NCBI GenBank assembly: GCA_026398815.1
Contig: JAPLSA010000023.1
Span: 1 to 64,000 of the forward strand
Direction of reading: 5' to 3'
Source of the DNA: Gammaproteobacteria bacterium
Lineage (GTDB): Bacteria; Pseudomonadota; Gammaproteobacteria; Nevskiales; Nevskiaceae
DNA: 64,000 nucleotides
The position numbers and the translations under genes were made by a program. The notes beneath the pieces are model-generated. The model saw only the letters and a list, made by a program, of their open reading frames with translations. It ran no database searches and had not been told where the DNA came from. Of this stretch, positions 11,943 through 20,665 are shown one piece after another. Position 1 is the first letter of the stretch. Each line of letters begins with the position of its first letter.

Positions 11943-12679
11943 CAGCCTGGTGTCCGTCCGTATCGCGCCTGCAACTGCTCGCGCAGCGCATGGGCGCTGG
12001 CCAGCACGGCGGCGGCCAGCGCATGGCCGGCCACCACGTCGCTGAGGAAATGCACCTGCAGGATCACCCGGCTGGCGCCGATCAGCAGCACCAGCGCCAC
12101 GGTCGCCAGCAGCAGCGGCAGGCGCGCGGCCGCTGCCAGCCTCGGCAGCAGCAGCACCATCAGCAGCCCGTAGACCGCCAGCGCGCCGGAGGCATGCCCG
12201 CTGGGGAAGCTGTAGGCCGGCTCGATCACCAGCCCGTGGTCGTGCAGCGGCCGGACTCGCTCGAAGCCGAGCTTCAGCGCCCGGTTCAGCAGCCCGGTGC
12301 CGGCGGTCACCACCAGCCACAGGCCGAGGTCCGACCACTGTCGCCGCAGCGCCAGCAGCAGCGCCACCGCGATGGCCAGCGCCAGCAGGGTGCGGAAATT
12401 GCCGAACTGGGTAATCGCGAAAGCGGCGTCGAGCAGGCCGGGCGAGGCCTGTGCGTGCAGGCCTTCGGCCAGCTGCAGATCCCAGCCGACGATCATCGGC
12501 GGCATCGTCGCCAGCACCGCGAACAGCGCGGTCGCGCCGAGGGCGATGGCGAGCCGGCTGCGCACCGTCGGCGGGCCTCGCCGCCACAGCCGGACCGTCA
12601 GCCACCCGGCGAACGCCAGCAGGGCGGCCAGCAGCGGCAGCGCGGCGGCGGGTTGCAGGCCTGCGGACAGCGCGGTCAC
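11942..12679 (-). CDS. PAP2-family membrane phosphatase
   Basis: Integral membrane protein of 245 residues with about six hydrophobic segments. It carries the three phosphatase motifs: KLGFERVRP, SFPSGH, and SRVILQVHFLSDVVAG with the catalytic His. Substrates of the family are phosphatidic acid, phosphatidylglycerol phosphate or undecaprenyl diphosphate. Placement next to a diacylglycerol-kinase-like gene and cti suggests a phospholipid role, but undecaprenyl diphosphate cannot be excluded. Overlaps the next gene by one base and lies 3 bases after the phosphoesterase. Confidence 0.88.
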   Translation of the reverse strand: MTALSAGLQPAAALPLLAALLAFAGWLTVRLWRRGPPTVRSRLAIALGATALFAVLATMPPMIVGWDLQLAEGLHAQASPGLLDAAFAITQFGNFRTLLALAIAVALLLALRRQWSDLGLWLVVTAGTGLLNRALKLGFERVRPLHDHGLVIEPAYSFPSGHASGALAVYGLLMVLLLPRLAAAARLPLLLATVALVLLIGASRVILQVHFLSDVVAGHALAAAVLASAHALREQLQARYGRTPG

Positions 12680-12682
12680 CGC

Positions 12683-13480
12683 TCAGCGGTCCAGGGTCAT
12701 CGCGGTGGCGGCGCGGCAGGTGAAGGCCTGCGTCGGGTCGTCGAAGTCCCAGCGTTCGATCCGGCAGCTGCCGCGCTGGGCATCGCAGTGGATCAGGTTG
12801 ACCGAATTCGGCACGCCCGGCCGGGTGCGCCAGGACACCGCCGTGCCGGCCTGCACGGCCCAGACTTCGCGCGGCAGGCCGTGCGCCACCTTGAGCGGCG
12901 CGACGAACGGCAGGTGGATGTGGCCGCCGAGGATCAGGTTGGCGCCGGCCGCCGCCCAGCCATGCAAGGCCCGCTCGCGGCCGCGCAGCAGGTTGTGCTG
13001 GTCGGCGGCGGATTCGACATGCACCGGCTGGTGCGTCACCACCAGCTTGATGCGCGCGCCGCTGCGCCGCAGCCGCTCGCTGCTGCGGACCACCTGCAGC
13101 GGCGACACCGTGCCATCGACATGCCGGTAGCGGCGCGTGGTGCGGATGCCGACCACCAGCAGGCCGTGGTCCTCGTAGACCGGCTCCAGATTGCGGCCGA
13201 AGGTGCGCCGGTGGTTGCGGTAGGGCATGAACAGCCGGCGCCCGACATCGAACAGCGGCAGGTCGTGATTGCCTGGCACCACCAGGGTGCGGCCGGCGCT
13301 CAGCGCATCGACGAAGCGGCGCGCGGCGGCGAACTCATCGTGGCGCGCCCGCTGGGTGACATCGCCGGACAGCACGGCCAGATCCGGCCGCTGCTGCTCG
13401 GCCAGGCGCAGCAGGGCCTGCACGACTTCGCTGCGCTCGACGCCGAAATGGGTGTCGGACAGATGCAGGACCAGGCTCAT
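12683..13480 (-). CDS. Calcineurin-like metallophosphoesterase
   Basis: A 265-residue cytoplasmic protein with the metal-binding motifs of the superfamily in order: HLSDTHFG (Asp9, His11), SGDVT (Asp40), PGNHD (Asn71, His72, Asp73), VTHQPVH and GGHIHLPF. The superfamily includes cyclic-nucleotide phosphodiesterases and UDP-diacylglucosamine hydrolases; substrate cannot be read from the sequence. Its start overlaps the kinase gene stop by 4 bases (ATGA), so the two are translationally coupled, which suggests a linked lipid or phosphate-ester role. Confidence 0.87.
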   Translation of the reverse strand: MSLVLHLSDTHFGVERSEVVQALLRLAEQQRPDLAVLSGDVTQRARHDEFAAARRFVDALSAGRTLVVPGNHDLPLFDVGRRLFMPYRNHRRTFGRNLEPVYEDHGLLVVGIRTTRRYRHVDGTVSPLQVVRSSERLRRSGARIKLVVTHQPVHVESAADQHNLLRGRERALHGWAAAGANLILGGHIHLPFVAPLKVAHGLPREVWAVQAGTAVSWRTRPGVPNSVNLIHCDAQRGSCRIERWDFDDPTQAFTCRAATAMTLDR

Positions 13481-14436
13481 GGCGCGGTGGCGGTGCCGTC
13501 CGAGGCGGTGGCCGGCGGCACCATCAGCAGCAGCGGCTCGGGGGCGATGCGGAACACCAGCGGCGACGGCAGGCGCGTCACTTCGCCGTCCATCGCCACC
13601 TTGTAGCGGCGCCGGCGACGCCCGCCCGGCGGACGGATGGTCAGGCTGCGCAGCGGAAAGCTCACCACCTGGTCGGCGTCGCCCAGCCGCCCGAGCGCGC
13701 CGCGCAGCAGCAGGCCCAGCATCGCCAGGCTGCCGACCGGCTTCAGCCCGATCGCCACCAGCCGGCCGCGGCCCAGCGCTTCGGCGTCGGCGATGCCGAT
13801 CTGGGTCAGCTGCAGCGCGTTGTTGCCGACGAACAGCGTCGGCGTCCGCAGGGTCCGGGTTTCGCCTTCGATCTCGATTTCCACATGCAGTTGGCGGCGC
13901 TCGCGCAGGAAGCTCAGCAGGCCGGACACCATCGCCACCAGCCGGCTGCGGCCGAAGCGCGCCTTGAAGGCCTCGCGGTCTTCCAGCAGCTGCGGATAGA
14001 GGCCGAGACTGGCGTTGACCAGGAACACCCGGTCGTTGACCAGGCCGACCTGCACTGGCTGCGGGCTCGCCGCCAGCAGCGCGGCGACTGCCTCGGCGGT
14101 GTCCTGCGGAATGCCGTGGGCGCGGCCGAAATAGTTGAACGTGCCCTGCGGCAGCACCGCGAATGGCTGACCACAGCCGAGCGCCGCCTGCGCGACCGCA
14201 TTGATGGTGCCGTCGCCGCCGGCCGCGACGACGATGCCGTCGGCCGCCTGCGCCCGCGCCACGGCCTCGCGCGCCAGTCGCGGGATGTCGCGGCCCTGCT
14301 CGGCCAGCAGCAACTGGTGCGGACGGCCGGCGTCGGTCAGCAGCGTACGGATGATCTCGGCCGTCTCGCCGGTGTCGTTGTGGCCGGAGCCGGCGTTCAG
14401 CACGATGAAGCAGGGACGGGCAGCGGCGGCGTTCAT
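13477..14436 (-). CDS. Diacylglycerol/lipid kinase family protein
   Basis: The 319-residue protein has the DAGK catalytic fold: FIVLNAGSGHND at the N-terminus (residues 10-21), the nucleotide loop AAGGDGTINAVA near 75, and LPQGTFNYFGR near 105. The C-terminal beta domain holds LRTPTLFVGNNALQL. It would phosphorylate a lipid such as diacylglycerol or a sphingoid base; bacterial members vary in substrate. It lies 4 bases downstream of cti and overlaps the phosphoesterase gene, so it belongs to the five-gene run 16855 to 11004. Confidence 0.88.
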   Translation of the reverse strand: MNAAAARPCFIVLNAGSGHNDTGETAEIIRTLLTDAGRPHQLLLAEQGRDIPRLAREAVARAQAADGIVVAAGGDGTINAVAQAALGCGQPFAVLPQGTFNYFGRAHGIPQDTAEAVAALLAASPQPVQVGLVNDRVFLVNASLGLYPQLLEDREAFKARFGRSRLVAMVSGLLSFLRERRQLHVEIEIEGETRTLRTPTLFVGNNALQLTQIGIADAEALGRGRLVAIGLKPVGSLAMLGLLLRGALGRLGDADQVVSFPLRSLTIRPPGGRRRRRYKVAMDGEVTRLPSPLVFRIAPEPLLLMVPPATASDGTATAP

Positions 14437-14440
14437 CCGG

Positions 14441-16855
14441 TCACAGGTTTTCGTAGCGGTTCATGTCGAGGATGCCGGCCTCCAGCGGCTCGGTTTCCCG
14501 CTGGTACTGCGCGAAGTCGTTGAAGATCGACCAGAAGTCCGGATGCGTGCGGCGCAGGCCCCACTGGTCGACGACCTTCTCGAGCCCGGCCTTGTCGGTG
14601 ACCGCCGACAGGGCGGCGACGAAGCGGTCGAGTTCGGCCAGCGGCACGTCGAACGCGAAGTTCGGGTAATTGCCGTAGACGCCCTTGATCACGCTCAGCG
14701 TGTCGCGTTCCGGTTCCAGGCGGCCGTCCTCGCCCATGATGAAGGCGACGTTGCTGTGCGCGCGATTGTGGACGAGCGAATAGACCAGCCGCTGCGATTC
14801 GCCGCGCACGCGCAGCAGCACCACTTCGGGCAGCAGCGGAATCATCGGCAGCGTCTTGCCGGTGCCCCGGGCCAGTGGCCGCAGGCTGCGGTTGGCGGCG
14901 CGGGTGGTGGCAGAGTCGCCGGGCAGCGCGCAATCGCCAGCCGGGCAGCGGTTGATCACGTCATCCGCGCCTTTGACCTTGCGCAGCGCCTTCTGCAGCT
15001 GTTCGACATAGGCGGCCTTGGCGCCTTCGGCGTCGACGCCGGGCTTGAACTTCAGCTGCGTCGGCCGCTGGTCGTCGATGTCGGCATAGGTGGTGAACAG
15101 CTTCACCCGGCCGCCGTCCTGGTACCACTGATGCAGCAGCGGATTGCGCAGCTTCGGCGGCAGGAAGCGCAGGAAGTTGGTTTCGCCGTCGTTGCGGATC
15201 AGGTCGAAGTACAGGCGCGTCTGCAGCTGGTGCGAGACGTTACCGAAGACATCGAAGTTCACCACCAGCTCGTAGTAGGTGCGCTCGAACAGCGGGTAGT
15301 CCATCACCCACAGGGTTTCCGGCAGCGCGCCGATCAGGCCGTCCTTGACGAAGGCGTTGTCGTGGTGCCGGAAGATGGTCAGCACCGCATCGTGGTTGTG
15401 GCCGTCGCCGTCCCAGATGTCGCTGATCGCCGGCCCCTTCGGCATCGCCTTGGCGTAGGCCTGCAGCCGCAGCCGCGCGTAGTCGTTGCGCTGCGTGCGG
15501 TAGCTGAGCCATTCGGTGCCGGCCTTGATCAGCGACGAATCCTGGCCGGCGACATCGAGCAGCGGCGAGACCTGGTCGCGGTAGGCGGCATCGTTGACAT
15601 ACAGCTCGTGCGCCGGGTCCTCGAAGCTGACCCAGAACTGGTCGCGGATCACGTCGGTGGCGGCTTGCCCGGCGCAGACCGGGCCGCGAATGAAGGTGCG
15701 GACGAAGAACTGCGCGTCGTCGAGCATGAACTGGTAGCGCGCCTTGGCCGGAATCGGCGCGAAGGTCAGGAACGGATTGGCACGCGCTTCCTTGTCGTGG
15801 GCCTTGTGTTCCGGCTGCGGCGGCACGGTCCAGGCGTCCTTCAGGAACAGGGTCTGGTAGCGCGTGCGCCGACGTTCGTCGAGCGGATAGGTGATGTGGT
15901 TCTTCTGGACGATGCTCTCGTTGAGCAGCCGCAGGCGGTAGTGGAACGGGCCGTCCGCCGCCTGGTTCGGCAGCCGGGTCGCCACCGGCACGATCGGCTC
16001 GCCCGGCGGCGTGCGCGAGCGCAGCAGCTCGAAGAAGTGCGGGTTCTGCTCGCTGCTGAAGTACAGATGGCCGAGGAACAGGTGCTCGTACAGGTAGCGG
16101 GCGACCAGCTGCTCGCGATCGCCCGACCGGTTCAGCCAGCTTTCCCACTGGGCGATCTGCGCCGTTTCGCTGGCGCTGGGCTTGATGGCGTCGCTGTCGA
16201 CCTGCGCGCCCTCGGCGATCCAGGTGGACAGCGTGGCGTACTCGCGATCGCTGAGCCCGGTGACCGCCAGCGGCATGCCCTCGTGCGGGTGCTTCTTCGC
16301 GAAGGCGTCGTACTCGTCCAAGGTCGGGCAGTGGTTCTGGCGCGTGAAGCCCAGCGGCAGGTCATCCGGCAGACGCTGGTTGGCGGCCCAGCGCTGCTCG
16401 CGGCCCAGCGCCAGCGCCCGTTGCAGCAGCGACGACGGCATCTGGCTGCCAGCCTCCGACTTGGTCAGCACCGGCTGCACCGGAAAGAAGCCACGCTGGC
16501 GCCAGTCGGCGGTGCTCAGCGCGTCGATGCCGAGACGGGTGGTGGGGGCGGTGTCCAGACGCGTGCCGTCGTAGACCTGCAGCTTGCTGGCGCCGCGTTC
16601 GACGCCGTCGGCGCTGGTCAGCTTGAGCTGGCAGGGCGCGTCGTAGCAGCCGTGGCAGGCGGCGCACTTGGTGTCGAAGATCGGCTGGATATCGCGGCTG
16701 TACTGGTAGGTCTGCTGGATGGCGACCGGTGCCGGCGTTGCCGTTGTGGCCTTTTTGATCGACAGCCCCGAGCAGGCGAGGACGATCAGGGAGGCGATGC
16801 AGACGAGCGCCGCGACGCTGAACCAGCGGCGGCGGGAGGGGAGGGCTGGCGGCAC
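14441..16855 (-). CDS. cti: Fatty acid cis/trans isomerase, c-type haem
   Basis: Periplasmic enzyme that converts cis to trans double bonds in membrane phospholipids, a fast response to solvents and heat. The 804-residue protein has a hydrophobic export segment (about 12-28) and the haem-c motif CAACH at residues 64-68 followed by GCYDAPCQL, as in Pseudomonas Cti. Full length agrees with the family. It heads a tightly packed run of five genes for lipid-linked enzymes. No promoter was recognised in the 73 bases upstream. Confidence 0.93.
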   Translation of the reverse strand: MPPALPSRRRWFSVAALVCIASLIVLACSGLSIKKATTATPAPVAIQQTYQYSRDIQPIFDTKCAACHGCYDAPCQLKLTSADGVERGASKLQVYDGTRLDTAPTTRLGIDALSTADWRQRGFFPVQPVLTKSEAGSQMPSSLLQRALALGREQRWAANQRLPDDLPLGFTRQNHCPTLDEYDAFAKKHPHEGMPLAVTGLSDREYATLSTWIAEGAQVDSDAIKPSASETAQIAQWESWLNRSGDREQLVARYLYEHLFLGHLYFSSEQNPHFFELLRSRTPPGEPIVPVATRLPNQAADGPFHYRLRLLNESIVQKNHITYPLDERRRTRYQTLFLKDAWTVPPQPEHKAHDKEARANPFLTFAPIPAKARYQFMLDDAQFFVRTFIRGPVCAGQAATDVIRDQFWVSFEDPAHELYVNDAAYRDQVSPLLDVAGQDSSLIKAGTEWLSYRTQRNDYARLRLQAYAKAMPKGPAISDIWDGDGHNHDAVLTIFRHHDNAFVKDGLIGALPETLWVMDYPLFERTYYELVVNFDVFGNVSHQLQTRLYFDLIRNDGETNFLRFLPPKLRNPLLHQWYQDGGRVKLFTTYADIDDQRPTQLKFKPGVDAEGAKAAYVEQLQKALRKVKGADDVINRCPAGDCALPGDSATTRAANRSLRPLARGTGKTLPMIPLLPEVVLLRVRGESQRLVYSLVHNRAHSNVAFIMGEDGRLEPERDTLSVIKGVYGNYPNFAFDVPLAELDRFVAALSAVTDKAGLEKVVDQWGLRRTHPDFWSIFNDFAQYQRETEPLEAGILDMNRYENL

Positions 16856-16928
16856 AGGCGATTTTCCGGAACGTGACGGCGGGATCGTAACAGGCGGGCC
16901 GGGTCGATCCGCCGCCCGCGCCGCCTGG

Positions 16929-17801
16929 TCATGGCGGAACGGCGGCGCCGACGTGGCCGGGCTTGACCGCCAGCCGGGTCTCGAAATGCAGGTCGCGGGT
17001 GTCGACCACCTCGGCCTGCAGTTCGCCGTCGGTGGTCGGCAGGAAATGAAAGCGGAAGTTGGGGTTCTCGCTGATCGAGAAGTCGATGTCGGCGCTCAGC
17101 ACCGGCTTGCCGGCGTAGCGCACGGTCAGCCGGCGCACGTAATAGGCCGGCTCGTACAGCCGGGTCAGCTGATCGAGCACCAGCCCCGAGGCGTTCGGAT
17201 GGCTGACCGCCAGTTGCGCAACCGCCGGTACCCCGGCTTCGACCGGGCCATCGACCCGGAAACGCATGCGGCCGGCATTGCGGGCGGCTTCGCGCGGGTC
17301 CTTGCCGGCGGGCGCCGAACAGCCGCCGGAGGCCTTCACGTGACGGCGGGCCATGTGCAGCGTGCCGTCGTTGAGTTCGGCGATGACGCGGACGTCGGTG
17401 TACTGCTCGACGCGGATGCGGGTTTCGATGTCGGCGCGGCCGCTGTCCGGTGTCAGCTCGAAGACCGCTGCGACCGGCGACGGGTTGTTGTCGACCAGCA
17501 GGTAGAGCGTGCGGATGTAGCGCTCCGGCGTCTGCGGCAGACCGGCCCGGATCGCGATCGGCACGGTCGCGGCGTCCTCGGCCCGTGCCGGCGCTTCCAG
17601 CTGCACGACATCGGCGTCGTCCTCGCGGATCGGGCGGTCGCCGAACAGGCCGTTGCGCAGCTTCGGCCAGATATCGACCGGCGAGGCCTGTGGCGCATCG
17701 GCGACCGCCGGCTGCAGGGGCAGGACGGCGCTGGCCAGCAGCGCGGCAAGGGCCAGCCGCAGCAGAGTCTGGGCGGGACGGCAGTGCAAGGTGTCGGCCA
17801 T
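16929..17801 (-). CDS. Quinoprotein dehydrogenase-associated SoxYZ-like carrier
   Basis: A 290-residue exported protein. After the signal peptide (ending about VADA) comes a SoxY-like domain that ends in VKASGGCSAP, the cysteine arm equivalent to the GGCGG carrier end of SoxY, then a SoxZ-like domain (RVDGPVEAGVPAVAQL, SENPNFRFHF). Such fused carriers accompany PQQ dehydrogenases together with the metallohydrolase encoded just upstream; the carried group is unknown. Start ATG 17801 follows GGGAG and lies 2 bases after the upstream stop; an in-frame start at 17816 would overlap that gene. Confidence 0.88.
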   Translation of the reverse strand: MADTLHCRPAQTLLRLALAALLASAVLPLQPAVADAPQASPVDIWPKLRNGLFGDRPIREDDADVVQLEAPARAEDAATVPIAIRAGLPQTPERYIRTLYLLVDNNPSPVAAVFELTPDSGRADIETRIRVEQYTDVRVIAELNDGTLHMARRHVKASGGCSAPAGKDPREAARNAGRMRFRVDGPVEAGVPAVAQLAVSHPNASGLVLDQLTRLYEPAYYVRRLTVRYAGKPVLSADIDFSISENPNFRFHFLPTTDGELQAEVVDTRDLHFETRLAVKPGHVGAAVPP

Positions 17802-17803
17802 CG

Positions 17804-18754
17804 TCAGGGCTCCCATTCCAGCTCGGTGTACACGGTGGTGACGTTGCGGCGGTGGTAGTCGTCGAACAGCTGCCAGCGGCTGCGCTGCTCGCCGCCGTCA
17901 AGGCGCTCGACCGCATCGGCCAGCGACACCCCGTCGCGCAGCGCGGCGCGGCAGTCGCGCACCAGCGACGCCAGGTAGGCACGCTCGGCGGCGAAGGCAG
18001 CGGCCGGTGGCCGGTTCAGCGGCCCGTGGCCGGGCACCACGCGGGCCGGTTTCAGGGCCAGCAGCTCGTCGATCACGGCCAGCCAGCCGAGGACCTTGCC
18101 GTCGACGATCGGCACGCGGTCGACGAACAGCAGATCGCCGGTGAACAGCGTGCCGGTGCGTTCGTCGAGCACGGTCAGGTCGTGATCGGTGTGGGCGGTG
18201 GGCCAGGCGTCGAGCCGCAGACGGCGTCCGCCGAGATCCAGCGTCTGCCGGGTGTCGATCAGCAGGCTCGGCACCGCGCTGTCGCTGCCGGCGCCGAGCG
18301 CGCCGAGGCTGTCGTCGATGCCGTGCCGGTAGTGATCGCGGCGGCGCGCCAGTGCCGCGGGATAGGCAGCATGGCTGACCACCACCGGATGGTCGGCCGC
18401 GAATGCGGGATCGCCGAAGGCGTGGTCCGGGTGGACGTGGGTGTGGATCAGGTAGCAGACCGGCTTGTCGGTGCGCGCCCGGATCGCGGCGCGCAGCGCG
18501 CGGCCGATGCTGGCACTGCCGCCGCTGTCGATCACGGCGACGCAGCGTTCGCCAATCACGAAGCCGAGGTTGGCGATGTCGCCGCCGTTGTCCGGGCTGG
18601 CCAGCGCCTGCGCGCCGAGGTGGACGAACACGCCATCGGCCGGGCTTTCAAGCGGCCAGTCGTCGGCCACCGCTGCGAAGGCGCTGACCGCTGCGAACAG
18701 CCCGACCAGCATGCCGGCCCGACCGGCCGCCGTGCGGACGTCGACCGGTCTCAT
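17804..18754 (-). CDS. Quinoprotein relay zinc metallohydrolase (metallo-beta-lactamase fold)
   Basis: A 316-residue exported protein with an intact metallo-beta-lactamase site: HTHVHPDH at residues 104-111 (HxHxDH), AHTDHD, FTGDLLF and VPGHGP. Proteins of this kind are found with PQQ-dependent dehydrogenases and the SoxYZ-like carrier and are named as a quinoprotein relay system; the substrate is not known. It is 2 bases from the carrier gene and 9 from the small protein gene, so probably one operon with xoxGJ. Compare the zinc-ligand-free relative at 11004. Confidence 0.87.
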   Translation of the reverse strand: MRPVDVRTAAGRAGMLVGLFAAVSAFAAVADDWPLESPADGVFVHLGAQALASPDNGGDIANLGFVIGERCVAVIDSGGSASIGRALRAAIRARTDKPVCYLIHTHVHPDHAFGDPAFAADHPVVVSHAAYPAALARRRDHYRHGIDDSLGALGAGSDSAVPSLLIDTRQTLDLGGRRLRLDAWPTAHTDHDLTVLDERTGTLFTGDLLFVDRVPIVDGKVLGWLAVIDELLALKPARVVPGHGPLNRPPAAAFAAERAYLASLVRDCRAALRDGVSLADAVERLDGGEQRSRWQLFDDYHRRNVTTVYTELEWEP

Positions 18755-18763
18755 GTGATCGGC

Positions 18764-19129
18764 TCAGTTGATGAAGCAGGCCTTGCGTGCCTTGCCGAGC
18801 TGCTCGCGGAAGCTGTCGGCCAGCGCCTTGGCCACGCGCTCGTTGCGGATCACCTGGCCGCGTTCTCCGGCGATCGACGAGGCGTAGTACGCAGTGGAGC
18901 TTTCGACGAAGTCATCGTACGGCGTGGTTTCGCCGAACTTGTCGATCACGCAGGCGCACTTGTAGAGCATCTCGTGTGGCGGCTTGTCGGGGTACTCGCG
19001 CTGGCACATGTGCACGAACTCGACGCGGTCGACGGTCGGGTAGTCGTACGCCTGCGTCGGAGCGGCGGTCAACCCGGCGACGGCACCGAGCACGATGGCC
19101 AGGGCCTGTGCAGTTTTGCGAACGATCAT
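18764..19129 (-). CDS. Small exported cysteine-containing protein in the xox cluster
   Basis: A 121-residue protein with a clear signal peptide (MIVRKTAQALAIVLGAVAGL, cleavage about PTQA-Y). The mature part has four cysteines: HMCQREYPD, YKCACVIDKF and KACFIN at the C-terminus. I do not recognise the family. It lies between xoxJ (46 bases) and the metallohydrolase (9 bases) on the same strand, so a periplasmic role with methanol dehydrogenase is likely by position. Start ATG 19129 was chosen because the signal peptide begins there. Confidence 0.75.
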   Translation of the reverse strand: MIVRKTAQALAIVLGAVAGLTAAPTQAYDYPTVDRVEFVHMCQREYPDKPPHEMLYKCACVIDKFGETTPYDDFVESSTAYYASSIAGERGQVIRNERVAKALADSFREQLGKARKACFIN

Positions 19130-19175
19130 GGCGTGGGCTCTCGAAAATGGAAAAGGCGATGCGGCCCGGCGGGCT

Positions 19176-20105
19176 TCAATCGTCCCGCGCCGGTGCAGCA
19201 GGAAGGCGTTCGAGCAACGGCACGCCGTAGTCGGCAAGGATGGCGTCGATCTTCGACTGGTTGCGCTCGATCAGGCCGTCGACGGTTTTCAGCCAGGCCT
19301 TGTCGGCGATGCGCACCGCCATCGCGATCTCGAAATCGAACTTGATGTTGCGCTCCGACTGCATCGGCAGGACTTGAAGGTCGGCGTCCGGATAGCGCTT
19401 GGCGTAGTAGCCGGCGATCGGCCCCCAGACGATGACGGCGTCGAGCTTGCCGGCGATCAGGTCACCTTCGATGATGCTGCCGGAACTCTGGTCGGGATCG
19501 GCGACCAGCACCCGGTACGGGACGCCGAGGTCGATCAGGCCGCGCTTGGCCAGCCAGTCGGAGGCCGGCGATTTGTCGATGACGCCGATCTTGAGCTTGG
19601 CGAGCTTTTCCTGCGGCAGCGCCAGGAACTGCTCGACCGTGGTGACCCCGGCCAGCGCCTTGCCGCGCGGGAAGGCCAGCGCATAGGTGGAGCGGTAGTA
19701 GGGACGGGTGGACGCCGTGCCCTGGCTGAAGCCGGCCGGCACGTCCATCACCAGGTCGCAGGGGAAATCATCACCCGGCAGCTTGAAGCGCAGCGTGTTG
19801 CGGATGAAGTTGAAGCGGGCGGGGTAGTCGAAGGCGACGACCTTGACGCCGAGATCAGCCGCGAACACTTCTGCGATCTTGTCCTCGAAGCCTTCGCTGC
19901 GGACGTTCTGGAACGGCAGGTTGTTGGGGTCGCGGCAGATCCGCAGCGCCTTGCGGCCTTCATCGGTCTGCTGCGCGACGGCGGGCAGCAGCGGCGTCGT
20001 TGCCGCCAGTGCCAGCAGCGTCATCGTTGACGTGCGGCGCAGGCTGCCCAGCAGGTGGACCGCCCCGCGCCGGAATCGTTCCTGCATGCCGGTGAACGGA
20101 TGCAT
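19176..20105 (-). CDS. xoxJ: XoxJ-type periplasmic solute-binding-like protein
   Basis: A 309-residue exported protein of the solute-binding-protein fold specific to quinoprotein dehydrogenase clusters (MxaJ/XoxJ). It begins after the signal with RKALRICRDPNNLPFQN and has RFNFIRNTLRF, CDLVMDVPAGF and DAVIVWGPIAGYYA. XoxJ is thought to help activate the methanol dehydrogenase. GGAAG lies 7 bases before ATG 20105, which decides the start; a further in-frame ATG lies at 20087. It is 32 bases downstream of xoxG. Confidence 0.88.
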   Translation of the reverse strand: MHPFTGMQERFRRGAVHLLGSLRRTSTMTLLALAATTPLLPAVAQQTDEGRKALRICRDPNNLPFQNVRSEGFEDKIAEVFAADLGVKVVAFDYPARFNFIRNTLRFKLPGDDFPCDLVMDVPAGFSQGTASTRPYYRSTYALAFPRGKALAGVTTVEQFLALPQEKLAKLKIGVIDKSPASDWLAKRGLIDLGVPYRVLVADPDQSSGSIIEGDLIAGKLDAVIVWGPIAGYYAKRYPDADLQVLPMQSERNIKFDFEIAMAVRIADKAWLKTVDGLIERNQSKIDAILADYGVPLLERLPAAPARDD

Positions 20106-20137
20106 CGTGTCGCTTCCGGCGCGGGGCGCGGCTTCCA

Positions 20138-20536
20138 TCACTCGATGCCCGTGACTTTGGCGGCAGTGATCTTGCCGTCCGAGCGGCCCTTCAGATAGGC
20201 GTAAAGCTTGTCGAGGTTCTCGACGACCTTCGGATTGGTGCCGAAGCTCGGCATGCCTTTCTCGAGCCGGCCGTTGGTGACGGTGGCCTTGAAATCGTCC
20301 TTCGACAAGGTCTTCAGGCTTTCCACCAGCGACGGGCCGACCAGACCTTCCTGGTTCGGGCCGTGGCAGCGGTCGCAGGCGGCGGCACGCCAGGTCTTGA
20401 AGCCGGTCAGCGTGTCGGCATCGACCTTGGTGCCATCGACGACGGTGTACAGCGGGGCATCGGCGGCCGATGCAGTGACGGACAGGCCGCCGGCGAGTGC
20501 GGCGACCATCAGGGACAACAGGATACGGTGCTGCAT
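20138..20536 (-). CDS. xoxG: Cytochrome c electron acceptor for XoxF
   Basis: A 132-residue periplasmic class I cytochrome c with signal peptide (ending SASAADA-like), haem motif CDRCH in WRAAACDRCHGPNQEG, and an axial Met candidate in EKGMPSFG. Next to xoxJ, it is the probable XoxG (cytochrome cL) that takes electrons from the lanthanide methanol dehydrogenase. Start ATG 20536 follows GGAGGAG closely; an upstream TTG in the same frame would overlap that site. Confidence 0.85.
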   Translation of the reverse strand: MQHRILLSLMVAALAGGLSVTASAADAPLYTVVDGTKVDADTLTGFKTWRAAACDRCHGPNQEGLVGPSLVESLKTLSKDDFKATVTNGRLEKGMPSFGTNPKVVENLDKLYAYLKGRSDGKITAAKVTGIE

Positions 20537-20665
20537 GTTGGACTCCTCCAAGTTGTTATCGCGTGGCCGGTTTGCGCTGGCAGCGCTGAACCCGCCCTGA
20601 ATGTGCTCTTGGGCGGCTGCCGACGCCGCTGAACGGTCGTCGACAGCCTGCCGGTGGCTTGTTGG

